Positions 1 through 8,412 of a DNA stretch of 64,000 nucleotides are shown here, piece after piece (within the stretch, counting starts at the first letter, position 1; each line of letters begins with the position of its first letter). A model generated the notes under the pieces. The model was not told where the DNA came from and did not search any database. It saw nothing but the letters and a program-made list of their open reading frames with translations. The DNA lies in the NCBI GenBank assembly GCA_024638885.1, contig JAHEJL010000001.1, forward strand, positions 459,001 to 523,000, in the 5' to 3' direction. This DNA is from Coraliomargarita sp. Its GTDB lineage: Bacteria; Verrucomicrobiota; Verrucomicrobiia; Opitutales; UBA953. A program made the translations under genes and the position numbers.

Positions 1-493
1 TGACGCTGATGGAGCCGTTGGTCTCGAGGATCACGTGGCGGGCCGCCTCGATGTTGGGGCAGCCGGCCGCGCGCAAGGCCGCCGCCAGCTCATGGTGCGT
101 GACCTTCTCCTTCGCGAGCACGTGTTCGTCGAGCCGGCCGTCGCGCACGATGAAGACCGGGCGGCCGACGAGCAGCTGCTCGACGAACTTCGAACGGCGC
201 GCGAGCCACGACATGGCGTAGTTCAGGACGATCAGCACGGTCGCCAGGACGAGCCCGGCCCCGAGGCTGTTGTCCCCGCCGTTCATGGAGTTCTGCACGG
301 CGTTGCTCAGGATGAGCAGGAGGATGAAGTCCGTCGGGGACATCATCCCGACCTGCCGCCGGCCGGTGATGCGGATGAGCACGACGAGGAAGGCATAGAC
401 GACGACGGCCCGGAAGAGGAGCTCCAGCCAGTGGAGCTGCGGCAGCATCAGGAACGGGGTGAGGCCGGAGTCGGCCGGGGCTTGGGCGAGCAT
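1..493 (-). CDS. DUF421/YetF-like membrane protein (partial)
   Basis: The gene reads leftward from an ATG at 491-493 and runs off the left edge, so about 164 codons are visible. The N-terminus has hydrophobic helices (LLFRAVVVYAFLVVLI, then LGAGLVLATVLIVLNYA). Between them is the conserved stretch GRRQVGMMSPTDFILLLIL, which I recognise from DUF421 (YetF/YcaP) inner-membrane proteins. It is followed by the start of the cytoplasmic domain (LVGRPVFIVRDGRLDEHVL). The family has no firmly established biochemical role. The gene diverges from the M24 peptidase gene over an 81-bp gap that must hold both promoters, but no convincing -35/-10 pair stands out there. The missing C-terminus prevents a length check. 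Confidence 0.85.
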   Translation of the reverse strand, partial: MLAQAPADSGLTPFLMLPQLHWLELLFRAVVVYAFLVVLIRITGRRQVGMMSPTDFILLLILSNAVQNSMNGGDNSLGAGLVLATVLIVLNYAMSWLARRSKFVEQLLVGRPVFIVRDGRLDEHVLAKEKVTHHELAAALRAAGCPNIEAARHVILETNGSISV

Positions 494-574
494 GGGGTCA
501 CGTTAGGTGCGCCGTGCGCGCAGGGCGATAGCGTTTGCGCTTCACGCAGGGCGGACTTCCGTCATCCTGCGCCC

Positions 575-1759
575 ATGGCCCGCACCGCCCGCTCCACCGC
601 CCCCGCCGTCCGTGACGTGCTGATGATGGCGACCCCCTCCAAGAACGCCGACCTCCGCTGGTTCGGCGGCTTCCACGCCTCGGATCCGTTCCCGGCGTTC
701 TCCGCCGGCGGCCGCCGCGTCGGCCTGCTGCCGGGCATGGAAGTCGGTCGCGCCAAGGAGGAGTCCGCCTTCGACGAGGTGCTCAACCTGACGGCCATCA
801 TCGGCGACCTCCGCAAGACCAACCCGAAGGCGGGCGTGGCCGATGCGATCGTCTTCGCCGCCCTCCAGCAAGGCATCCACCGCTTCCGCGTGCCCGCCGA
901 TTTCCCGGTGGGTCTCTTCCAGCGCCTCCGTGAGCTCGGCCTCGAGCTCCATCCGGTCGGCGCCCAGCAGAACGAACGCGGCGCGCCTGAGCTGTTCCCC
1001 GAACGTCAGGTGAAGACGAAGGCGGAACTCGCCGGCATCCGCGCGGGCAACGCCGCCGCGGTCGCCGGCTTCAAGGCCGTCGAGCAGGTGCTCGCGGCCT
1101 CCAAGGCCGACAAGAAAGGCGTCCTGCAGTGGCAGGGCAAGGTCCTCACGGCCGAGATCCTCAAGGAAGAAGCCCAGGTCGCGATCCTGCGCCAAGGCGG
1201 GATGTGCGACATCGGCCTGATCATCGCCCCGGGCGACCAGGCGGTCGACTGCCACTGCTCCGGTTCCGGTCCCGTCCGCGCCAACGAGCTCATCGTCTGC
1301 GACATCTACCCGCGCCACATCGCTTCGCATCACTACGGCGACATGACCCGCACCTACCTGAAGGGGAAGGCCGACGCGAAGCAGCGTAAGATGGTCCACG
1401 CTGTCCTCGAAGCCCAGCGTCGCGCGATCAAGGCGATCCGCGCCGGCGTCACGGGCGCCAAGGTGCACACGGTGGTGCAGGACTATTTCAAGTCGCTCGG
1501 CTACAAGACGGGCCTGGTGAAGGGCGTCTACGTCGGCTTCTTCCATGGCACGGGCCACGGCCTCGGCTACGACATCCACGAAGACCCGGCCCTCTCGACG
1601 CGCAACCCGCTCCCGCTCGTCGCCGGCCACGCGGTCACGGTCGAGCCCGGCCTCTACTACCCGGGCATCGGCGGCTGCCGCTTCGAGGACTGCGTGGTGG
1701 TCACGAAGAAGGGCTGCGAGTTCCTTTCGTCCCATCCCTACAATTGGGAGATCGCCTGA
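575..1759 (+). CDS. M24 family metallopeptidase (Xaa-Pro aminopeptidase-like)
   Basis: This 394-residue protein has a complete M24 'pita-bread' catalytic domain in its C-terminal half. The five metal ligands are visible: Asp243 (VCDIYPRH), Asp256 (GDMTRTY), His328 (GTGHGLGYD), Glu357 (VEPGLYYP) and Glu371 (FEDCVVV). The N-terminal 160 residues match the creatinase/prolidase N domain in size. It should hydrolyse Xaa-Pro bonds of peptides in the cytoplasm. I chose ATG 575; an in-frame ATG pair at 623/626 is an alternative, and neither has a clear Shine-Dalgarno sequence. The open frame continues upstream to position 35, but that part overlaps the divergent DUF421 gene and is not protein-like. 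The next gene follows after 2 bp, suggesting a shared transcript. Confidence 0.9.
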   Translation: MARTARSTAPAVRDVLMMATPSKNADLRWFGGFHASDPFPAFSAGGRRVGLLPGMEVGRAKEESAFDEVLNLTAIIGDLRKTNPKAGVADAIVFAALQQGIHRFRVPADFPVGLFQRLRELGLELHPVGAQQNERGAPELFPERQVKTKAELAGIRAGNAAAVAGFKAVEQVLAASKADKKGVLQWQGKVLTAEILKEEAQVAILRQGGMCDIGLIIAPGDQAVDCHCSGSGPVRANELIVCDIYPRHIASHHYGDMTRTYLKGKADAKQRKMVHAVLEAQRRAIKAIRAGVTGAKVHTVVQDYFKSLGYKTGLVKGVYVGFFHGTGHGLGYDIHEDPALSTRNPLPLVAGHAVTVEPGLYYPGIGGCRFEDCVVVTKKGCEFLSSHPYNWEIA

Positions 1760-1761
1760 GC

Positions 1762-2058
1762 ATGGCCAAAGGGCGGGGCAGGGCGGGTACGCATACGTCG
1801 CTGACGGATGCCGCCCGTCCCGTGGCCGAAGCCCTCGAGCGCCATGGCCGCGTCTCCCGCGGCGTCATCAGCGCGCGCGTCCGCGCGAGCACGCTCTCGA
1901 TCAAGGTGATGAAGCTCGGCGGCGGCCTCCGCGTGACGGTCGTCTCGAAGGGCTCGCGCCAGGAGCTGCACGTCTACGGGATCACGGCCGAACGCGCCGG
2001 CGAGATCCTCTCCGGTCCGGACTTCTCCGGCTACAAGCTGAACTTCGCCGATGCCTGA
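1762..2058 (+). CDS. Small basic protein, DUF2103-like
   Basis: This 98-residue protein starts at ATG 1762, 2 bp after the M24 peptidase stop. It overlaps the start of pabB (ATG 2051) by 8 bp. It is Arg/Lys-rich at the N-terminus (AKGRGRAGTHTSL). The pattern is a helix, then 'GVISARV', then beta-strand-rich sequence ending in VVSKGSRQELHVYGI. This resembles, from memory, the short DUF2103 family of predicted metal-binding proteins, whose function is unknown. The Cys residues expected of a zinc ribbon are absent, so metal binding is doubtful. Its position inside a run of tightly packed genes argues that it is a real coding sequence. The family assignment is tentative. Confidence 0.6.
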   Translation: MAKGRGRAGTHTSLTDAARPVAEALERHGRVSRGVISARVRASTLSIKVMKLGGGLRVTVVSKGSRQELHVYGITAERAGEILSGPDFSGYKLNFADA

Positions 2059-3523
2059 CGCGCCCGTCATCGTCGCCGAGGTGACGTCCGCCGACTGGGC
2101 CGCCGCCGGCCCGGGCTGGACGCACCTGCCTTACCTCGCGCGCTTCCGCGCCGAGCGCCTGCCCCGCTCCTGGGAAGGTTTCTTCACGGGCCGCCATCAT
2201 GCGGTGCTCGAGAGCGGCCGCTCCGGCAGCTTCACGATCGCGGTGCCCTCCGCCGCGCGCGCGACGTTATTCTTCGCCGACGGGCGCGTGATGCTCCACG
2301 CCGAGGACGGCGCGCATGAGGAGGCCGCGGAACCGCCGCTCGCCTATCTCCGCCGCTGGTCGCGCGAAGTCCGCGCCCCGCGCCTGCCCGGCTGGCCCGC
2401 CTTCCAGGGCGGCCTGATCGCGTTGCTGGGCTACGAGCTCGCCGCGCAGTTCGAACCGGTGAAGGCCGCGCCCGCCGCCATCCGCGCGCCGCTCGCCGCC
2501 TTCCTCGAAGCCCATGAGGCCTGCGTCTTCGACGCCGCGAAGCAGGAGCTGACCGTCGTCATCCTCTGTCCGGTCGGCTCGCCGAACTCGGCCTTGCGCG
2601 CCGCCCGCGCCCGCGCGCTCGACCTCGCCGACCGCTGGGCGACCGCCTGCGCGCAGCCCGCTCCCGTCCTGCCGCCGGCCGGGGCTCCGGCCACGCCGCT
2701 CGCGCGGTCGCTCGACGAACCGGCCTTCGTCCGCGCGGTGGCCCGCTGCCAGGAATACATCGCCGCGGGCGACACCTATCAGGTCAATCTCTCCACGCGC
2801 CTCGAGGTGCCCGCGGTCGACCCGCTCCTTGCGTATGAGGTGCTGCGCTCCGCGAACCCTTCGCCCTACATGGGCCTGGTGCGCGTCCCGGGCGCGACGC
2901 TCGTCTGCGGTTCGCCCGAGCTGCTCGTCGAGGTCGACGCGGGCCGCGTGGCCTCGCGCCCGATCGCCGGCACGCGTCCGCGCGGCGTCGACGAAGCCGC
3001 CGACCTCGCCTGGGCGCAGGAACTTTCCGGCGACACCAAGGAGAAGGCCGAGCACCTGATGCTCGTCGACCTGCTCCGCAACGACGTCGGCCGCGTCTCG
3101 CGTCCCGGCACGGTCCGCGTCCCCGAGTTCATGGCGGTCGAACGCTACTCGCACGTGATGCACCTGGTCTCGCAGGTCGAAGGCGAGCTCCAGGCTTCGG
3201 CGGGTCCGGCCGACGTCGTCCGCGCGCTCTTCCCGGGCGGTACGGTGACGGGCGCGCCGAAGGTCCGCACGATGCAGGTCATCGCCGAGCTCGAGCCGGT
3301 CGCCCGCGGTTATTACACGGGCTCGCTCGGCTGGATCGGCGCCTCCGGCGACCTCTGCCTCAACATCATCATCCGCTCCCTCTGGTCCGCCGATGGCCGC
3401 ACGTTCGTCCAGGCCGGCGCCGGCGTGGTCGCGGATTCGGTGCCCGCCCGCGAATACGCCGAGAGCCTGCGCAAGGCCCAGGCGCCCTTGCTCGCCGCCG
3501 CCCGCGCGGCGGCCCGCCCATGA
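2051..3523 (+). CDS. pabB: Aminodeoxychorismate synthase component I (chorismate-binding, PabB/TrpE family)
   Basis: This 490-residue protein has a divergent N-terminal region and a C-terminal chorismate-binding domain from about residue 230. Recognisable blocks are CQEYIAAGDTYQVNLS, CGSPELLVEV, PIAGTRPRG, the GDTKEKAEHLMLVDLLRND metal/chorismate segment and FPGGTVTGAPKVRTM. With a glutamine amidotransferase (PabA, not in this window) the enzyme would convert chorismate to 4-amino-4-deoxychorismate for folate. The PIAGT motif has Ala where classical PabB has the nucleophilic Lys of PIKGT. By itself that would also fit anthranilate synthase TrpE. The 4-bp ATGA overlap with a pabC-like gene favours PabB. 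No amidotransferase domain is fused. Confidence 0.8.
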   Translation: MPDAPVIVAEVTSADWAAAGPGWTHLPYLARFRAERLPRSWEGFFTGRHHAVLESGRSGSFTIAVPSAARATLFFADGRVMLHAEDGAHEEAAEPPLAYLRRWSREVRAPRLPGWPAFQGGLIALLGYELAAQFEPVKAAPAAIRAPLAAFLEAHEACVFDAAKQELTVVILCPVGSPNSALRAARARALDLADRWATACAQPAPVLPPAGAPATPLARSLDEPAFVRAVARCQEYIAAGDTYQVNLSTRLEVPAVDPLLAYEVLRSANPSPYMGLVRVPGATLVCGSPELLVEVDAGRVASRPIAGTRPRGVDEAADLAWAQELSGDTKEKAEHLMLVDLLRNDVGRVSRPGTVRVPEFMAVERYSHVMHLVSQVEGELQASAGPADVVRALFPGGTVTGAPKVRTMQVIAELEPVARGYYTGSLGWIGASGDLCLNIIIRSLWSADGRTFVQAGAGVVADSVPAREYAESLRKAQAPLLAAARAAARP

Positions 3524-4323
3524 GCCAGGTCTACCGCGCCGGCGTCCTCGTCGCCGGCGATGCCATGCCGGGCAGCTTCCCTGCGGACGCGCTTTTCTTC
3601 GAGACGCTCGCCCTGCGCGCCGGCGCCGTGGAATGCCTCGACGACCATCTCGCCCGCCTGCGTGCCGGCCTGGCTCGCAGGGATCTCGCCGCCGGACCGC
3701 TCGCCGCCGGCGACCTGACGGCCTGGCGTTCCGCGCTCCGTCTGCTCGGTGGCCACGAAGGCGTGCTGCGGCTCGTCGTCGGACCGGACTTCGAGGAACT
3801 CGGTCTCCGTGCGCTGCTGCCTTCCCCTGAGGTCTTCCGGCTGCGTTCGCTCCGCACTTTGCGCGACGCCCCGGAATGGCTGCCGCGTCCGAAGTCCGCG
3901 CCGTGGGCCAACTCGATGGCCGCCTCGGTCGAGCTGCGTTCGCTGGGCGAAGGCGCCGGCGTCGAGGGCGCCCAGTTCGACGCCCGTGGTTTCGTCAGCG
4001 AGGGTTCGCGTTCGAGCCTGGCTTGGGTCGAGGCCGGCGCCTTGCACGTCCCGGCCGAATCCACCGGTCGTCTGCCTGGTACGGCGCTCGGTCAGCTCAT
4101 CCGTTGCGCCGGCTTGCCGGTGCGCGAGGTCGAGTCAGGCGTGCCGGTCCGCGCCGATGCCATCTTGGTTCTCCGCTCGACCCTTCCGGGCGGCGCCTCC
4201 GCGGTCTCGCATTGGAACGATGCGGACGGACGTCCGCTGTGGTCTGGCGATCCGTCCGCGGCGCGTCCGTTGCTCGCGGCGCTCGCCGCGTGGCGTGCTC
4301 AGCGCTGCATCAGCTTCGCGTAG
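3520..4323 (+). CDS. pabC: Aminotransferase class IV, 4-amino-4-deoxychorismate lyase-like
   Basis: This 267-residue protein has the fold-type IV PLP pattern. It has an N-terminal ALFFETLALRAG stretch, 'CLDDHLARL', a candidate PLP lysine in LPRPKSAPWANSM and 'FVSEGSRSSLAWV' in place of the usual E-x-(S/T)-x-x-N cofactor loop. The usual Asn of that loop is not obvious. It would eliminate pyruvate from aminodeoxychorismate to give p-aminobenzoate. Its ATG overlaps the pabB stop (ATGA), so the two are translationally coupled, as in many folate operons. The gene runs tail-to-tail into the leftward gene at 4299, overlapping it by 25 bp. A branched-chain or D-amino-acid transaminase remains possible from sequence alone. 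Confidence 0.75.
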   Translation: MSQVYRAGVLVAGDAMPGSFPADALFFETLALRAGAVECLDDHLARLRAGLARRDLAAGPLAAGDLTAWRSALRLLGGHEGVLRLVVGPDFEELGLRALLPSPEVFRLRSLRTLRDAPEWLPRPKSAPWANSMAASVELRSLGEGAGVEGAQFDARGFVSEGSRSSLAWVEAGALHVPAESTGRLPGTALGQLIRCAGLPVREVESGVPVRADAILVLRSTLPGGASAVSHWNDADGRPLWSGDPSAARPLLAALAAWRAQRCISFA

Positions 4324-4679
4324 GCGGGCAGCGCCGTCGCGAGCACGAGCAGGCCGAGGAAGACGACGCTCACGAGCGCCGAGAAACACGTCGCGACGAG
4401 GAGCTTCGCCATGCGCACGACCGGATCTTCGTCCGAGCTCAGGTGCGCGCGGGCGGCGTAGGCGGTGACGCCGAGGCCGAGGACGAGCAGCACGACGAGC
4501 GCGCCGGTGAAGTGGTTGAAGTAGAACCCGGTCAGGCCGGGCAGGGCGCCGGCTTCGCCGTGCAGCGTCGCGGCGAGGATCGGCTGGGAGCGGAACGCGA
4601 TCGCGCCGGCGGCGGCGGGGAGGGCGGCCGAGAGGAACACGGCCAGGGCGGAGACGATCCGGAGCTCGCGAGGGGTCAT
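4299..4679 (-). CDS. Small integral membrane protein of unknown function
   Basis: This 126-residue hydrophobic protein is encoded leftward from ATG 4677-4679. An upstream in-frame start at 4736 would add 19 residues of poor composition and was rejected. Three to four membrane helices are visible: IVSALAVFLSAALPAAAGAI, FTGALVVLLVLGLGVTAYA and LVSVVFLGLLVLATALPAYA. A short Asp/Glu-rich cytoplasmic segment (LSSDEDPVVRMAKLL) lies between them. I do not recognise the family. The 3' end overlaps the end of the convergent pabC gene. The 5' end diverges from the CorC-like gene with 87 bp between them. Confidence 0.65.
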   Translation of the reverse strand: MTPRELRIVSALAVFLSAALPAAAGAIAFRSQPILAATLHGEAGALPGLTGFYFNHFTGALVVLLVLGLGVTAYAARAHLSSDEDPVVRMAKLLVATCFSALVSVVFLGLLVLATALPAYAKLMQR

Positions 4680-4766
4680 GCGGGCAGTATCCCGAGGCGT
4701 TTCCGCAGGGTCAACGCCGGGATTCTCCCTCGCCAAACGCAGGCGCCAGCCCTAAGCAGGAAGGAC

Positions 4767-5864
4767 ATGGATCCCGCTTGGTATCTCTGGCCGGTCTTCC
4801 TCCTCCTGAACGGCAGCGCCGCGGGCATCTCGCTCGTGGCCGGCGTCGTTTCCGCCCTCTCCCACGCCGAGCTCGAGGACCTGCGCCGTCAGGACGCCAA
4901 GGCCGCCGTCTCGATCGAGCGCTCCCGCGGCGACCAGGGTAACACCCTCGCGGCCTTCGAGGTCCTTTCCGCCGCCTTCGTCGGGATGAGCGCCTTGCTC
5001 GGCGGCTTCCTCGTCGGCTCCCGCTTCCTCGGCCGCCTCTCCGAAGGCTGGCAGGTCGGCTCCCTCACGTGCCTGGCGTTCGTCGTCATCTCCTTCGTGA
5101 TGGCCTGGCTCACGATCATGCTCCCGCGCAAGGTGGGCATGCACTTCCGCCTGGCGCTGGCTCCGCGCATCGCCTCTTCGCTCAAGCTCGTCCGCGGCGC
5201 CGCCAAGATCCTCCGCACCTTCGGCAAGCTGCATGACTCGCTCGCGCCGCCCGAGGAACCCGGCGTGGACCGCGCCGACGCCGACATCGGCAGCCTCGCC
5301 CAGGCCGCCGCGCGCGAAGGCAAGATCACCCAGGCCGAGAGCAACCTCGTCGCCAACGCCGTCCGCCTCGACGACATCCCGGTCTCGCAGGTGCTCACGC
5401 CCCGTCCGGTCGTCACGGCCATCGAGGCCGACCTCACCGTCGCCGACGTCCTCCGTCTCTACCCGAGCGTCCCGCACGGCCGCATGCCGGTCTGGGAGCA
5501 GAACCCCGACCGCATCGTCGGCGTCGTCCGTCGCCGCGACATCCTCAAGGCCGCCGGCGAGAACCGCCGCGAGGTCCGCGTCCGCGAACTGATGGGCAAG
5601 GCCCACGTCGTGCCCGAGAACGCCACGCTTTCCGACGCCTTGCACGACCTCGTCCGCGCGCACCAGCACCTCGCGGTGGTGGTCGACGAGTTCGGCGCCT
5701 TCGCCGGCGTCGTCACCCTCGAGGACGTCTTCGAGTCGCTCCTCGGCGTCGAGATCTACGAGAAGGACGACCCGCACCCGGACATGCGTGAGCTCGCGCG
5801 CCAGCGCGGCCACCGCGTCGGCCGTCGTCCGGGTCCCGACGCCACGCCCAAGGCCGGCACATGA
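4767..5864 (+). CDS. CNNM/CorC-like membrane protein with CBS pair
   Basis: This 365-residue protein starts at ATG 4767 behind a purine-rich AGCAGGAAGGA. The N-terminal ~130 residues carry three hydrophobic segments (LWPVFLLLNGSAAGISLVAG, AAFVGMSALLGGFLVGSRF, SLTCLAFVVISFVMAWLTIM) in the position of the DUF21/CNNM transmembrane domain. Residues about 170-345 hold a CorC-type CBS pair: 'IPVSQVLTPRPVVTAI', 'HGRMPVWEQNPDRIVGVV', 'AHQHLAVVVDEFGAFAGVVT' and 'LEDVFESLLG'. These are hallmarks of the HlyC/CorC family, linked to Mg/Co homeostasis. The C-terminal CorC_HlyC domain seems to be missing or reduced to a short Arg-rich tail. Coupled to lgt by ATGA. Confidence 0.85.
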   Translation: MDPAWYLWPVFLLLNGSAAGISLVAGVVSALSHAELEDLRRQDAKAAVSIERSRGDQGNTLAAFEVLSAAFVGMSALLGGFLVGSRFLGRLSEGWQVGSLTCLAFVVISFVMAWLTIMLPRKVGMHFRLALAPRIASSLKLVRGAAKILRTFGKLHDSLAPPEEPGVDRADADIGSLAQAAAREGKITQAESNLVANAVRLDDIPVSQVLTPRPVVTAIEADLTVADVLRLYPSVPHGRMPVWEQNPDRIVGVVRRRDILKAAGENRREVRVRELMGKAHVVPENATLSDALHDLVRAHQHLAVVVDEFGAFAGVVTLEDVFESLLGVEIYEKDDPHPDMRELARQRGHRVGRRPGPDATPKAGT

Positions 5865-6664
5865 TCGCCGCCACGCTCGCCTACTGGACGCACGACCTCG
5901 ATCCGGTCGCGATCCGCTTCCCGCAAGGCTGGGGTCTGCACGGCATCCATTGGTATGGCCTGGCCTACGCGGCCGGCTTCATGGTCGCGGCCTACTTGCT
6001 CGGCCGCTGGCGCCGCGCCGGCCTCACGCCGTTGCGCGACGTCCATGACGAATCGGCCCTGATCACCGCGGTGATGGTCGGCGTCATCCTCGGCGGCCGA
6101 CTCGGCCACGTCTTCCTTTACGCCCGCGCCGAGTTCATGGCGGATCCGTCCATGGTCTTCCGCGTCTGGCAGGGCGGCATGGCCAGCCACGGCGGCTTCC
6201 TCGGCGTGCTCCTCGCCGGCGTCTGGTTCGCTCGTCGCGCGAAGGCGGACTTCTTCGCCGTCGGCGACCTCCTGTGCGCCCTCGCCCCCGCGGGCATCTT
6301 CTTCGGCCGCCTCGCGAACTTCGTGAACGGCGAGCTCGTCGGCGATCCGTCGCGCGTGCCCTGGGCGGTCATCTTCCCGCACGAAGGCGTCGAGCCGCGC
6401 CACCCGTCGCAGCTTTACGAAGCCTTCGGCGAAGGCCTGCTGCCGCTGATCTGGGTCCTCGTGCGCTACCCGCGCCGCCTGCCGCCCGGCCGCCTCGCCG
6501 GCGAGTTCCTCCTCCTCTACGCCGCCGCCCGCATCGTCTGCGAATGCTTCCGTTCCGCGGAGGACGGCTACGTGCTCGGCCTCACCGCCGGCCAGTTCTG
6601 GACGCTGCCGCTCGCCGCGCTCGGGCTCTGCCTGGTCTTCCGCTCCCGCCGCACGGCTGAATGA
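5861..6664 (+). CDS. lgt: Prolipoprotein diacylglyceryl transferase Lgt
   Basis: This 267-residue polytopic membrane protein transfers diacylglycerol from phosphatidylglycerol to the lipobox Cys of prolipoproteins. Family motifs are clear: GIHWYGLAYAAGF near the N-terminus, GGRLGHVFLY, 'GMASHGGFLG' (conserved His-Gly-Gly) and the Lgt signature GRLANFVNGELVG. 'RHPSQLYEA' follows. Length is close to the usual 260-300 residues. The start codon overlaps the CorC-like gene stop (ATGA), indicating translational coupling. Confidence 0.95.
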   Translation: MIAATLAYWTHDLDPVAIRFPQGWGLHGIHWYGLAYAAGFMVAAYLLGRWRRAGLTPLRDVHDESALITAVMVGVILGGRLGHVFLYARAEFMADPSMVFRVWQGGMASHGGFLGVLLAGVWFARRAKADFFAVGDLLCALAPAGIFFGRLANFVNGELVGDPSRVPWAVIFPHEGVEPRHPSQLYEAFGEGLLPLIWVLVRYPRRLPPGRLAGEFLLLYAAARIVCECFRSAEDGYVLGLTAGQFWTLPLAALGLCLVFRSRRTAE

Positions 6665-6706
6665 TGTTGCCCGTGCGGGCGGTCGGTGGGAAAACCGACC
6701 TGCGCC

Positions 6707-7870
6707 ATGACGAACGTCCCGCTCCTTGATCTCGGCCCGCAGAACCGCGCCCTTGAGGCCCAGTTCGAGAACGCCTTCCGCGAGGTGCTGCGTTCCAACA
6801 TGTTCATCATGGGCCCGCGCCTCGAGGCCTTCGAGAAGGACTGCGCGTCCTTCCTCGGCGTGAAGCACGCCCTCGGCGTCTCCTCCGGCACCGACGCCCT
6901 CCTGCTCGCCCTCATGGCGCTCGACGTCGGCGAGGGCGACGAGGTCCTCCTCCCGTCCTTCACCTTCTTCGCCACCGCCGGCTCCGTCGCCCGCCTCGGC
7001 GCGACCCCGGTCTGGGTCGACGTCAACCCGCACCACTTCAACATCGATCTCGCGGACGCCGCCCGGAAGGTCACGTCCCGCACGGCGGCGATCATGCCGG
7101 TGCACCTCTTCGGCCAGTCGCTCGACCTCGACGCCCTCCAGGCCTTCGCCTCCGCCCACAAGATCCGCGTCATCGAAGACGCCGCCCAGTCGATGGGCGC
7201 CCGCTGGAAGGGTCGCGCCACGATGTCGTCCGGCGACTTCGGCGCCACCAGCTTCTTCCCCTCCAAGAACCTCGGCGGCATGGGCGACTCCGGCCTCGTC
7301 ACCACCCAGGATGACGCGCTCGCCGAACGCGCCCGCATCCTCCGCGTGCACGGCATGCAGCCGAAGTATTACCACCGCGAGGTCGGCGCCAACTTCCGCA
7401 TGGACCCGCTGCAGGCCGCGCTCCTGCACCTCAAGCTGCCGCACCTGCCGTCGTACAACTGCGCGCGCGCCGGCAACGCCAACTTCTACCACGCCGCGCT
7501 CAAGGGCGCGCCTGGCATCGCCGAGAACCGTCCCGGCGCCGACAAGGCCGCGAAGATCCTCCTGCCGGTCGACTTCTCCGGCCAGGGCATCTGGAACCAG
7601 TTCACGCTCCGCGTCCCGGGCGGCCGTCGCGACGCGCTGAAGGCCTTCCTCACCGCGCGTAAGATCGGCTGCGAGATCTACTACCCGATCCCGCTCCACC
7701 GCCAGCAGTGCTTCGCCGACAAGGGTTACCGCGGCGCGGACAGCGTGCCGGTCGCCGAACAGCTTTCCGCCGAGGTCCTCAGCATCCCGATCTTCCCCGA
7801 GCTCACGGAAGAACAGCGCCAGTGGGTCGCCGACTCGCTCGCGGCGTTCGCGGCCGGGAAGACGGAGTGA
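6707..7870 (+). CDS. DegT/DnrJ/EryC1/StrS aminotransferase
   Basis: This 387-residue PLP enzyme starts at ATG 6707; a GTG at 6686 in frame is less likely. Family motifs include SNMFIMGPRLEAFEK, 'GVSSGTDALLLAL', 'IEDAAQSMGA' and the PLP lysine Lys187 in FFPSKNLGGMGD. The C-terminal 'IPLHRQQCF' and 'LSIPIFPELT' are typical of sugar aminotransferases that act on nucleotide-linked 3-keto or 4-keto sugars, for example WbpE-type enzymes. The specific substrate cannot be read from the sequence. It stands just outside the main polysaccharide locus, 36 bp after lgt, and is followed by the first family A/B repeat remnants. Confidence 0.85.
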   Translation: MTNVPLLDLGPQNRALEAQFENAFREVLRSNMFIMGPRLEAFEKDCASFLGVKHALGVSSGTDALLLALMALDVGEGDEVLLPSFTFFATAGSVARLGATPVWVDVNPHHFNIDLADAARKVTSRTAAIMPVHLFGQSLDLDALQAFASAHKIRVIEDAAQSMGARWKGRATMSSGDFGATSFFPSKNLGGMGDSGLVTTQDDALAERARILRVHGMQPKYYHREVGANFRMDPLQAALLHLKLPHLPSYNCARAGNANFYHAALKGAPGIAENRPGADKAAKILLPVDFSGQGIWNQFTLRVPGGRRDALKAFLTARKIGCEIYYPIPLHRQQCFADKGYRGADSVPVAEQLSAEVLSIPIFPELTEEQRQWVADSLAAFAAGKTE

Positions 7871-7904
7871 TCGCGCCCCAGGCGCGAGGCCGCTCGGAAC
7901 ACGT

Positions 7905-8040
7905 CAGTTGACTGGCTGGCCGGTTGGCAAGGGAGGCCGGGTAGGCGCAGCGCTTCGTCCGGTCTCCGGTTTCCCGTCGCGGCGATGTTTTGTCCGCCAC
8001 CCGCCACCTGTAGCTGCCACCCGGCACCCGAAAGGGCGCC
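7905..8040. repeat. Degenerate family B arm plus family A right half
   Basis: After the aminotransferase stop there is a B-type arm (CAGTTGACTGGCTGGCCGG, 7905-7934). It is followed by a family A right arm, CCGGTCTCCGGTTTCCC (7959-7975), and the outer tail of GCCACC units up to 8040. The left A arm is not recognisable, so this is a decayed or partial copy. This 175-bp gap contains no plausible gene. Confidence 0.6.
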
Positions 8041-8045
8041 TCGCC

Positions 8046-8381
8046 TCAGAAGAACCGGATCGTCTTCACCCGCATCTTCTCGTGCTCGGCGTCGGTGCAC
8101 GGGGCGTCGATCGGCACGGCCGGGGCCTTGTCGTTCGGCGCGACGAGCTTGTTCGCCAGGAGATACTGTTCCACTTCGGCGCCCGAGATGTCGGGCAGCA
8201 TCACGCCGTCGATCTCGACGCACGGGGAAAGGCGCTGGCCGCTCTTCTCGACCATCTCGGCGTAGTTCGCCGGGTTGTTGATGATGTCGACGTCCTGGTA
8301 GGTGAGGGCGTACTTCGCCATGATGGCGCGGACGCCGTTGCTCCAGCCGCAGCTGGGTTTGAGGTAACACCGGATGTTCAT
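8046..8381 (-). CDS. Glutaredoxin-like protein with CGWS active site
   Basis: This 111-residue protein starts at ATG 8379-8381; a longer frame to 8471 overlaps the upstream regulator gene and adds unconvincing sequence. The thioredoxin-fold features are IRCYLKPSCGWSNGV with a single active-site Cys in C-G-W-S, the cis-Pro loop LSPCVEIDG and 'LPDISGAEVEQYL'. C-G-x-S resembles the monothiol CGFS class involved in Fe-S trafficking more than the dithiol CPYC class. About 30 extra C-terminal residues (VPIDAPCTDAEHEKM...) carry another Cys. It lies 31 bp downstream of the response-regulator gene on the same strand. Confidence 0.8.
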   Translation of the reverse strand: MNIRCYLKPSCGWSNGVRAIMAKYALTYQDVDIINNPANYAEMVEKSGQRLSPCVEIDGVMLPDISGAEVEQYLLANKLVAPNDKAPAVPIDAPCTDAEHEKMRVKTIRFF

Positions 8382-8412
8382 GCCGGTATCAATGCGGGCC
8401 TTCCGCGGGTAA

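Noticed and set aside
35..574. N-terminal extension of the M24 peptidase frame to position 35
   Set aside because: It overlaps the divergent DUF421 gene, whose reading is protein-like, while the extension is Arg/Glu/Asp-rich shadow sequence.
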